This document shows, one piece after another, positions 55,069 through 62,033 of a DNA stretch of 64,000 bases (position 1 is its first letter; every line of letters begins with the position of its first letter). The stretch is from Parasaccharibacter apium (GTDB lineage: Bacteria > Pseudomonadota > Alphaproteobacteria > Acetobacterales > Acetobacteraceae), in contig NZ_MEJG01000004.1 of assembly GCF_002592045.1 (NCBI RefSeq), positions 62,001-126,000 on the forward strand. The letters are read 5' to 3'. Made by a program: the position numbers and the translations under genes. Below the pieces are notes generated by a model. The model was not told the DNA's origin and did no database searches. It saw only the letters and a list, made by a program, of their open reading frames with translations.

Positions 55069-55656
55069 ATGATTACCCTTACGACATCCTTGTCCCGTCT
55101 GCTTCGTTCCTTTACGGTGCGCCCCTGTAGCGTAGCTGGTTTAGCGGCTATCGGGGCTCTTATGCTAAGCGGTTGTGAAGCTATAAGCCCACCTCCCATC
55201 CCGCGTGGTGCTTTGGTCGAAAAGATGGATTACGACCAGCTTGTTCTTAACTCCAGCACACAAAATGATGCGCTAAGCCTACTGGGCTCCCCAACGGCAC
55301 ATGCGACATTCAACGACAACACATGGATTTATATTTCCATGACGAAGGACCTCGTCCCGCTGGCGCATCCTGTTATTGATAAGCAGCAAGTTTTGGTCCT
55401 CAATTTCGATAATTCTGGCGTCCTGCGGAAGATGAATGTGCTGAACAAGCGTGATGCGATCCGCGTTCACATGGCCAGCGGGGCTACACCAACACCAGGG
55501 ACGCACATCTCTGTTATTCAAGAACTATTGGGCAATGTGGGGCGTTACAACCCTATGAGCAGCATGGGCAGTACCTTCGGTGGCATGGGCAATGGCATGG
55601 GGCCGATGAGTGGCCAAGGAACAGGCAATGGAGGCGTAGGCAACTCCATGCCGTAA
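55069..55656 (+). CDS. bamE: Outer membrane assembly factor BamE
   Basis: Lipoprotein of the BAM complex, 195 aa from ATG 55069. The signal peptide ends in the lipobox LSGC. The BamE/SmpA fold includes GALVEKMDYDQLVLNSSTQNDALSLLGSPT and a DNTWIYIS strand. The last ~40 residues are a Gly/Met/Ser-rich tail (GMGNGMGPMSGQGTGNGG) that is not part of the fold. An in-frame TTG at 55036 is less likely as start. Confidence 0.9.
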   Translation: MITLTTSLSRLLRSFTVRPCSVAGLAAIGALMLSGCEAISPPPIPRGALVEKMDYDQLVLNSSTQNDALSLLGSPTAHATFNDNTWIYISMTKDLVPLAHPVIDKQQVLVLNFDNSGVLRKMNVLNKRDAIRVHMASGATPTPGTHISVIQELLGNVGRYNPMSSMGSTFGGMGNGMGPMSGQGTGNGGVGNSMP

Positions 55657-55688
55657 CCCACCTCTCCTAACCATGATGACCATTATAC

Positions 55689-55714
55689 AGGGCGCACTTG
55701 GGAGCGCCCTTTTT
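55689..55714 (+). terminator. bamE terminator
   Basis: AGGGCGC (55689-55695), 8-nt loop, GCGCCCT (55704-55710) and a T5 tract. It overlaps by two bases the stop of the convergent MarR gene. Confidence 0.88.
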
Positions 55715-56198
55715 ACTGAGGGGGGCTTAAACTCTCAACCGCGCGCAATACGCGGCGAAAACCATCAACGGCTGTACCATCTACTTGTTTATAAGCCTGT
55801 GTAACAACAGACCGAATGGCCCCAAATAGCTCTTGCTCCAAATTCTTACCTTTGGGGGTCAGGAAAACAGGGCGCCGTCTTTTATCGTTATGATCCTCCC
55901 GTTGCTCTACCAAGGCTTTGCTCTTCAACTCCCCTAAAGCACGGCCTAATGATTGTTTGGTGATACCCAATTTTGTGCATAACTCACTCGGCAATAAACC
56001 CTCATGGCAACTAATCATAAATAAGATTCTATGATGAGCAGGCCCCAAACCATATTGAGCCAACCCTTCCTCGCACGCTAATGCGAGGCAACGCCACATA
56101 ATGAGCAATCCCTCAAAAGATTGCCTAATGGAATTCTCTCGCAAATAGAGATGCGCATCCATCATCGCTCGCCTCTCATCCTCCATCAGCTCTTCCAC
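55713..56198 (-). CDS. MarR-family transcriptional regulator
   Basis: A 161-aa winged-helix regulator. The recognition helices are LLPSELCTKLGITKQSLGRALGELKSKALV (about residues 74-103) and the wing is DHNDKRRRPVFLTPKG. The GTG start at 56198 has GAGG 6 nt upstream; an ATG at 56186 is an alternative. It stands alone between bamE and rpsU, so no ligand or target is suggested beyond possible autoregulation. Confidence 0.9.
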   Translation of the reverse strand: MEELMEDERRAMMDAHLYLRENSIRQSFEGLLIMWRCLALACEEGLAQYGLGPAHHRILFMISCHEGLLPSELCTKLGITKQSLGRALGELKSKALVEQREDHNDKRRRPVFLTPKGKNLEQELFGAIRSVVTQAYKQVDGTAVDGFRRVLRAVESLSPPQ

Positions 56199-56336
56199 TC
56201 CCCGCCTCTCTAACCAATGCGTTTATAGTATCTCCATAACTCACAAATAAAATCTCTCTCTTCTTTTTCCTTACCTAGAAACTATTGTCTCATCTTTTGG
56301 AGTATGATAGGCCCTTACCCACTGTAATCGGATCCC

Positions 56337-56378
56337 ATCCTTCCAGTGCATCAAGCTAACAATAGCACGCGGAAGGAT
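56337..56378 (+). repeat. Stem-loop in the rpsU leader
   Basis: ATCCTTCC (56337-56344) and GGAAGGAT (56371-56378), 8-bp perfect stem with a 26-nt loop, ending 11 nt before the AAAGGAG box of rpsU. A possible control element for S21 synthesis. Confidence 0.4.
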
Positions 56379-56406
56379 CAGAACCCCCAAAGGAGATGAC
56401 GACACC

Positions 56407-56610
56407 GTGCAGGTTCTCGTTCGTGATAATAATGTAGATCAGGCTCTGAAAGCCCTTAAGAAGAAAATGCAGCGCGAAGGCGTTTTTCGTGAGATGAAGC
56501 TGCGCCGTCATTTTGAGAAGCCGTCTGAGCGGCGCGCTCGCGAGGTTGCCGAGGCCGTACGTCGTGCCCGCAAAATGGAGCGCAAGCGTCTGGAGCGCGA
56601 GGGTTTTTAA
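56407..56610 (+). CDS. rpsU: 30S ribosomal protein S21
   Basis: A 67-aa protein, [20 protein letters not shown] at the N-terminus and a basic C-terminal tail ([15 protein letters not shown]). It begins with GTG; the ATG in GGAGATG upstream is out of frame. The AAAGGAG box is 11 nt upstream, longer than usual. It is followed by a terminator at 56644. Confidence 0.95.
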   Translation: MQVLVRDNNVDQALKALKKKMQREGVFREMKLRRHFEKPSERRAREVAEAVRRARKMERKRLEREGF

Positions 56611-56643
56611 TCCCGCACAGGTCGTACCATTACGAATGAGAGA

Positions 56644-56667
56644 GCCATCCTACGGGGTGGCTTTTTT
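56644..56667 (+). terminator. rpsU terminator
   Basis: GCCATCC, loop TACG, GGGTGGC, then six T residues. It ends 18 bp before the stop of the convergent glycosyltransferase gene. Confidence 0.9.
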
Positions 56668-56684
56668 CATATCACATAGCCAGT

Positions 56685-58103
56685 TTAACGAATCTGCCAT
56701 CCTGACGGTACCTGTCGTATCTCCAAGCGATAGGCTCTTACGGGCATCCGGTTTTTATACCGTTCCACACGCCACATATCTGTTTGAGCAAAAGCGTAAT
56801 GAGCATCTTTGATAAAAAGAGCCTTTTGCACACTAATCTGCGGCATCCCCTGCAAATAAGCCCAACGCGAGTCTAACCCCATTATCTTAATGCCGTCTGG
56901 TTTTTGAAACGCCAATATAGACGCCAAAGCATAGTCACGCACAACCACGACCGAGTCCCCCCTCGCCCGCGCTTGTGTTGCCACCTCTATAGCCAGCCTC
57001 TGCCAACCTGCACTCAAACGTGCAATAGGGTCCCAATGGGCCGGTAAGGGCAATAGCCCCGTCAACGCCTGAAGATAGATTATGAAGGAGCCAACAGCTC
57101 CCATCATCACCGCCCCTTTTATACGACCACCATATCCAGCCCCCGCTAAAATCAACGGGGGATACAACACCCAAACCCAATTCGCTTGAACACGATCCCC
57201 CATCCCATGGAGGAAAAATATCACCATCATCGGCACGCTAAGCCATAAAAGCACACTCGCACGGGAGTGTCGGACCCTCCATAAGCCTATGCAGCATAGT
57301 CCCGCTATCCAGGGCGTTATTAAAGCGAGCTGGCCAATAAACAACTCACCTAAAAACTGTCCTGCACGTTCTGGCTGCCACTGCAAAGCTCTCCCCCCCT
57401 GCTTTAACAGCCCTGCCCAATGATGATGGGCATTCCACCACAAGGTAGGGAGAATCATGACACCCGCACAGCACCCTCCCAACCAAGGCCCCACCAAACG
57501 CCAAAGCCCCCCCCCGCTTAAAAGAACATATCCCACAAGCCCCACACCCCATAAACAGGCTGTATATTTTGAATCCACCGCCAAACCGAGGCTCACCCCA
57601 CATAACGCCCACCAACGCCATGCACCCCTCGACCGTAACGCGTGCGCCAAAGCCCATAACGCCATGCTTAAAAACATGAATAATGGTACGTCTGGCGTCA
57701 TGGGGATAAGCCCGATGCTCGCCATGAGCGTTCCATTTAAAAGCCATACAGCACGGCTTCCCACCGCTGTTTGGGAGGGGAAAAACTGCCGAGCTGCAAA
57801 AAAGATGAAGAGATTGGCTAGGCCAAAACTCAACAGCCCCGCAAAGCGCACACCAAAAGCCGTGTCTCCCCATAGGGTGGTTCCCAAACGCACCCAAAAA
57901 GCAACCATAAAGGGGTGATCCACATACCCCCATTGTAGATGACGCGACCAGAGCCAATAATAGGCTTCATCTGGCACAAGGGGGATATGAGCCGCCCCCA
58001 CAAGACGCAGCAGCACAACCACCCCAACACAAAAGCCCCCGAAAAAGACCCCATTATGCTGGGTAGAACGCCACCACTTACAAAGAATGTGCCAAATAAA
58101 CAT
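56685..58103 (-). CDS. GT39-type (ArnT-like) membrane glycosyltransferase
   Basis: A 472-aa polytopic protein of the dolichyl/undecaprenyl-phosphate mannosyltransferase superfamily. The first periplasmic loop has the catalytic acidic motif PDEAYYWLWSRHLQWGYVDHP (about residues 43-63). About ten membrane segments follow, with a small C-terminal periplasmic domain. Such enzymes transfer lipid-phosphate-linked sugars to lipid A, cell-wall glycans or proteins. The substrate is not evident and no sugar-lipid gene is nearby. It starts 8 bp after the lrp gene, so the two may be cotranscribed. Confidence 0.85.
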   Translation of the reverse strand: MFIWHILCKWWRSTQHNGVFFGGFCVGVVVLLRLVGAAHIPLVPDEAYYWLWSRHLQWGYVDHPFMVAFWVRLGTTLWGDTAFGVRFAGLLSFGLANLFIFFAARQFFPSQTAVGSRAVWLLNGTLMASIGLIPMTPDVPLFMFLSMALWALAHALRSRGAWRWWALCGVSLGLAVDSKYTACLWGVGLVGYVLLSGGGLWRLVGPWLGGCCAGVMILPTLWWNAHHHWAGLLKQGGRALQWQPERAGQFLGELFIGQLALITPWIAGLCCIGLWRVRHSRASVLLWLSVPMMVIFFLHGMGDRVQANWVWVLYPPLILAGAGYGGRIKGAVMMGAVGSFIIYLQALTGLLPLPAHWDPIARLSAGWQRLAIEVATQARARGDSVVVVRDYALASILAFQKPDGIKIMGLDSRWAYLQGMPQISVQKALFIKDAHYAFAQTDMWRVERYKNRMPVRAYRLEIRQVPSGWQIR

Positions 58104-58111
58104 CTACCCCC

Positions 58112-58576
58112 TCACAGGGGTACACCGGCGCGTTCACAGCTTGTTCTAATAACTTGAAAGGTCTGTACGCGCACTACATGAGACACTTCTATCAAGTCTC
58201 GCGTTAAACGATTCTGATGCTCAACATCACGCGCCATGAGACGCACAAGAAAATCCTCTCCTCCACGAATCATATGGCATTCCCGGGCCTCTGGCCATTG
58301 TGCGACAAGCGCCTCAAACTCTTCTAACACAATACTTTTCTGGCTATCCAACCCCACAAGCGCGTAAAAACTAATAGTCCACCCTAATGGGGCCGGGGCT
58401 AACGTAGCATGATAGCCCTGGATAAGCCCCATCTCCTCCAACCGCCTTACCCGCCTAAGACAAGGCGGGGCAGAAATCCCAACACGGCGGGCAAGCTCTA
58501 CATTGGTGACCCTCCCATCCTGCTGTAACTCAGCTAAAATGTGACGATCAATCTCATCAAGGTCTGCAATGCTCAT
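58112..58576 (-). CDS. Lrp/AsnC-family transcriptional regulator
   Basis: A 154-aa regulator with an N-terminal helix-turn-helix (DEIDRHILAELQQDGRVTNVELARRVGIS) followed by a PCLRRVRRLEEMGLI wing, and a C-terminal RAM ligand-binding domain (residues about 70-145). It is divergent from trxB, with 238 bp between starts, and could regulate either itself, the downstream glycosyltransferase or trxB. Confidence 0.92.
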   Translation of the reverse strand: MSIADLDEIDRHILAELQQDGRVTNVELARRVGISAPPCLRRVRRLEEMGLIQGYHATLAPAPLGWTISFYALVGLDSQKSIVLEEFEALVAQWPEARECHMIRGGEDFLVRLMARDVEHQNRLTRDLIEVSHVVRVQTFQVIRTSCERAGVPL

Positions 58577-58814
58577 AGGCGGTCCAAAAAACTACAGAAG
58601 AAGGCTATAGCACCTCATATAACCTGATCTTTTTAATGTGGAAACTCTTTACTCCTTTATGGGAAATAATATTTCACACACTTTCCTCATTATAATCATT
58701 TTTATCGACATCTTTCATATACTATATCTGTTACCTAAGAGAGCTAGGCTAGTGCCATAATGGCCCTCCCTGTGAAGGCCTGCTGGTCATCTTATCTGAA
58801 ACATGGAGCTTATA

Positions 58815-59795
58815 ATGGCTGAAACACACCAGACTGATATGCTGATTGTTGGTGCTGGCCCCGCAGGATACACGGCGGCCATCTATGCAGCACGTGCCGG
58901 GATGAATCCCCTCCTCGTCACCGGTATGCAGCCTGGTGGACAGCTTACCATCACTGATGAAATTGAAAATTTCCCCGGCTTTGCAAAACCCGTCCAAGGC
59001 CCTTGGCTTATGGAGCAAATGCGCGAACAAGCTGAGCATGTCGGCACAAAGTTACTCTATGACCTCATTACAGAAGCCTCCCTAAAGCAAGGCCCCGATG
59101 CAGAAGGATATTTCCACCTCACCGGGGATTCTGGTGACCAGTTTCGTGCTCGTACAGTTGTCATCGCAACAGGGGCACAAGCAAAATGGCTGGGTTTAGA
59201 CTCCGAAAAAACATACCAAGGGGCCGGCGTCTCCGCCTGTGCTACCTGTGATGGATTCTTCTATCGTGGCAAAGAGGTTGCTGTCATCGGTGGTGGTAAT
59301 ACGGCTGTAGAGGAGGCTCTTTACCTGACCCATCATGCCTCTACCGTTCATCTCATTCATCGTCGGGATACATTACGAGCAGAGCGCATCTTGCAAAAAC
59401 GCCTGCACGCTAACCCGAAGATCAAACTCCATTGGAACCGCGAAGTAAAAGAAATTTGCGGCAGTGGCAGCCCTGCTGTCGTCACGAGCCTCCGCTTAGC
59501 TGATACAAACCAGCCTAATGTAACAGAGACCTTAGCTGTTGATGGCGTGTTTGTCGCGATCGGTCACAGCCCCAGCATAGGCCCCTTCCGCCATGAAGTC
59601 GCGTGTGATGAAGAAGGGTACATCATCACCACACCAGGTACAGCGCGCACCTCCATCCCAGGTATTTTCGCAGCCGGTGATATTCAAGACAAAACCTACC
59701 GCCAAGCCGTCACAGCTGCTGGTACAGGGTGCATGGCCGCGTTAGAGGCAGAGCGCTACCTTGCCGAACGGGGCATGAGTGATCCAAAACCGTGA
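58815..59795 (+). CDS. trxB: Thioredoxin-disulfide reductase
   Basis: Transfers electrons from NADPH via FAD to thioredoxin, 326 aa from ATG 58815, where GGAG lies 6 nt upstream (the ATG at 58803 contains that box). FAD motif GAGPAG, redox pair Cys142-Ala-Thr-Cys145, NADPH motif GGGNTA and C-terminal GIFAAGDIQD are intact. It is followed by a LysR gene. Confidence 0.96.
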   Translation: MAETHQTDMLIVGAGPAGYTAAIYAARAGMNPLLVTGMQPGGQLTITDEIENFPGFAKPVQGPWLMEQMREQAEHVGTKLLYDLITEASLKQGPDAEGYFHLTGDSGDQFRARTVVIATGAQAKWLGLDSEKTYQGAGVSACATCDGFFYRGKEVAVIGGGNTAVEEALYLTHHASTVHLIHRRDTLRAERILQKRLHANPKIKLHWNREVKEICGSGSPAVVTSLRLADTNQPNVTETLAVDGVFVAIGHSPSIGPFRHEVACDEEGYIITTPGTARTSIPGIFAAGDIQDKTYRQAVTAAGTGCMAALEAERYLAERGMSDPKP

Positions 59796-59934
59796 TAAAA
59801 AACAGCCTGTTGCCCTTTTTATAAAACGATACGCAAAAGAAACGCATCTGAATGCTATTCTACCCTTGACCATTCGTTTCTTTTCAGGAAGTTTTTACTA
59901 AAGAAAACACTGTGAGGTCAGGGCGTAGGGTAGT

Positions 59935-60930
59935 ATGAGCAAATCAGGCCATGATTATTGCGAAGGGGCGTACGGGAATCAAAAAATGGATTGGGATAAA
60001 CTCCGCATCTTTCACACCGTTGCTGAGGCAGGGTCCTTCACTCATGCAGGGGACCGCCTAAACCTGAGCCAATCTGCCGTTTCCCGGCAGATTTCTGCGT
60101 TGGAGGAAGTGCTCGGCGTCCCTCTCTTCCACCGTCATGCGCGTGGCTTGATCCTTACCGAACAAGGTGAAGTGCTACATCGCACAGCGCGAGAGGTTTT
60201 CTCCAAACTGGCCTTAACCCAAGCTTTTTTAAGCGAAAACCGCGAAAAAGCCGCCGGCAAAATTAAAGTTACAACGACCTCTGGCTTTGGCCTTTCTTGG
60301 CTAACCCCACGTCTGCACCGTTTTATGGAGCGGCACCCTCATGTTGAGGTTACCCTTCTGTTAGAGGACTCTGATCTAGACCTCAGCATGCGCGAAGCTG
60401 ATGTCGCCATAAGGTTACACCCCCCTACACAACCGGACCTCATTCAACGCCATTTAGCAAGCTTCCATATGCCCATCTATGCTAGCAAGGAATATTTGGA
60501 GCAACATGGCACACCGACTACCCTTAAAGACCTTGCCTCCCATAACCTGATCGGTTTTGCGGGATGGCACCTCCCTTTACCGCATGTCAATTGGCTCATA
60601 GAGCGTCTTGTGCAAGATAAAATTATCCTACAACCGCGCATTCCTCTCGCTGTTAATAATATTGCCGCCGTTGGTATGGCCATCGCCCAAGGCAACGGGA
60701 TTGGTACGCTACCCTTCTACACTGCCTCGGCCCATCCAAATTTGGTCCGTATTCTCCCCGATGTCGATGGCCCCTTAGCAGAGGCCTTCTTCGTCTATCC
60801 TGAAGAATTAAAGAGCTCTAAGCGAATCTCTGTCTTTCGGGATTTCCTTTTAGAAGAACTCAATACCGCCCGCACGGGGAAGGACGTTCCCTCCCATAGT
60901 GCCGAAGCCTTTATTGCTTCGGCCGATTAA
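59935..60930 (+). CDS. LysR-family transcriptional regulator
   Basis: A 331-aa LysR protein: helix-turn-helix GSFTHAGDRLNLSQSAVSRQISALE near residues 32-56 and a periplasmic-binding-like effector domain. The family start is probably MDWDKLRIF at 59986 (314 aa); a further ATG at 59935 has an AGGG box 4 nt upstream. Both have usable Shine-Dalgarno sequences. It follows trxB by 139 bp and overlaps convergent ihfB by 20 bp. A role in redox or envelope control is possible but unsupported. Confidence 0.9.
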   Translation: MSKSGHDYCEGAYGNQKMDWDKLRIFHTVAEAGSFTHAGDRLNLSQSAVSRQISALEEVLGVPLFHRHARGLILTEQGEVLHRTAREVFSKLALTQAFLSENREKAAGKIKVTTTSGFGLSWLTPRLHRFMERHPHVEVTLLLEDSDLDLSMREADVAIRLHPPTQPDLIQRHLASFHMPIYASKEYLEQHGTPTTLKDLASHNLIGFAGWHLPLPHVNWLIERLVQDKIILQPRIPLAVNNIAAVGMAIAQGNGIGTLPFYTASAHPNLVRILPDVDGPLAEAFFVYPEELKSSKRISVFRDFLLEELNTARTGKDVPSHSAEAFIASAD

Positions 60931-61198
60931 CCCGCTCGCGTAGCTCCTTCCCTGCACGGAAGAAAGGGACACGTTTAGCCTCGACATCAACAGACTGGCC
61001 CGTCCGAGGGTTGCGTCCCTGATGGGCCGTGTGTTGGCGTGTTCCAAAACTACCTATCCCGCGCAACTCTGCCCTATTCCCGGCGGCTAACCCTGCCGCA
61101 ATATGGCTAAAAACCCCATCGACGGCTTTACCAACTTTGTCTTTGGTCATGCCATCCAGACGCGAAGTCAATAAAGCGACAAACTCCGAGCGCGTCAT
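60911..61198 (-). CDS. ihfB: Integration host factor subunit beta
   Basis: A 95-aa HU/IHF protein. MTRSEFVALL, AELRGIGSFGTRQHTAHQGRNPRTGQSVDVEAKRVPFFRAGKELRERVN match IhfB, including the GRNPRTG arm and GKELRERVN tail. IhfA is encoded at 51314-51625. The last 20 bp overlap the convergent LysR gene. Confidence 0.93.
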   Translation of the reverse strand: MTRSEFVALLTSRLDGMTKDKVGKAVDGVFSHIAAGLAAGNRAELRGIGSFGTRQHTAHQGRNPRTGQSVDVEAKRVPFFRAGKELRERVNRPKQ

Positions 61199-61281
61199 CC
61201 CAGCCCTCCGCCATTACCTTTTCTGTAACTAAGAGTGGCAAGAGGCGGCTGGCAGCGTCAAGATAAAAACAGACCACATAG

Positions 61282-61305
61282 AAAAGGCCGGGAACATGCC
61301 CGGCC
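61282..61305 (-). terminator. mucR terminator
   Basis: On the minus strand GGCCGGG, loop CATGTT, CCCGGCC, then TTTTC. It starts 31 bp after the mucR stop. Confidence 0.85.
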
Positions 61306-61335
61306 CTCTCCTAGATCATAGCTACGTCTCAATAA

Positions 61336-61818
61336 TTAGCCGGCATTATTCTGGCCGCGTTTATTATCCGCGGACACGCCAATATTGCGCCCTAAACCAA
61401 TCGTCCTTGCCAGCTCAGAACGGCGCGCTGCGTAAGCTGGCGCAACCATCGGATAATCTGACGGCAAGCCCCATTTCTCCCTGTATTGATCCGGCGTCAT
61501 ATCGTAAGTACTTTTAAGATGCCGCTTTAACATCTTTAACTTCTTCCCATCTTCTAAACAAATGATGTAATCAGGGAATACAGACTTACGAACAGGAACT
61601 GCTGGTTGCTGTTTAGGTGATACACCTATTTCTTTTACGCTCCCTCCTCTCCCCGCCAAGGCGTCGTACACTTGGCGTATCAGTCCCGGCAAACTATCAG
61701 CAGGCACATCAGAGCCCGCCAACTTAGCAACGACAATATCGGCGGTTAACTCCAAAAGCTGTTTACGGTCAGCATTGGAGGAACCCTGGCTTTCTCTAGC
61801 CGGTATATTTTCCGTCAT
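61336..61818 (-). CDS. MucR/Ros-family transcriptional regulator
   Basis: A 160-aa MucR-type regulator from ATG 61818, where GAAGAAGG lies 7 nt upstream. These proteins silence AT-rich horizontally acquired or virulence genes in Alphaproteobacteria, in an H-NS-like way. The C-terminal block ICLEDGKKLKMLKRHL... MTPDQYREKWGLPSDYPMVAP (about residues 75-125) is the family core. The Ros zinc ligands are only partly kept: Cys and one His remain, the second Cys is Asp, and the second His is Tyr. The N-terminal oligomerisation part is present. An 11-bp inverted repeat lies upstream. Confidence 0.9.
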   Translation of the reverse strand: MTENIPARESQGSSNADRKQLLELTADIVVAKLAGSDVPADSLPGLIRQVYDALAGRGGSVKEIGVSPKQQPAVPVRKSVFPDYIICLEDGKKLKMLKRHLKSTYDMTPDQYREKWGLPSDYPMVAPAYAARRSELARTIGLGRNIGVSADNKRGQNNAG

Positions 61819-61888
61819 TGAATAACCTTCTTCGCTATAAATCTTCGTGAGAGGATTCACATAACTTTTACTATTTTTCCTCTAAACA

Positions 61889-61931
61889 AAAAAGAGAAAA
61901 TATTCCCTCTGTCAAAAAAATTTCTCTTTTT
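61889..61931. promoter_or_regulatory. AT-rich inverted repeat flanking the mucR -35 box
   Basis: AAAAAGAGAAA (61889-61899) and TTTCTCTTTTT (61921-61931) are an 11-bp perfect inverted repeat. Between them, on the minus strand, sits a perfect -35 hexamer TTGACA (61915-61910). The -10 is poor (T-rich). The layout is suggestive of autoregulation by MucR, which binds AT-rich DNA. Confidence 0.45.
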
Positions 61932-62033
61932 CACCCAAATCATCACGATATCTTTTCAATTATAAGTGTTGCCCCTCGCCTAAATAGGCAAAGCAAAGTA
62001 GATTCCTATACAGAGATTGCTTTGGACCGTAAC

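Noticed and set aside
57346-57957. Overlapping frames on both strands inside the GT39-type gene
   Set aside because: Cys/Gly/Trp-rich or Pro/Thr-rich composition and no start signals; the membrane glycosyltransferase frame explains the region.
59796-59830. Terminator after trxB (ACAG-CC-TGT followed by CCCTTTTT)
   Set aside because: The stem is only three to four base pairs, too weak to call.
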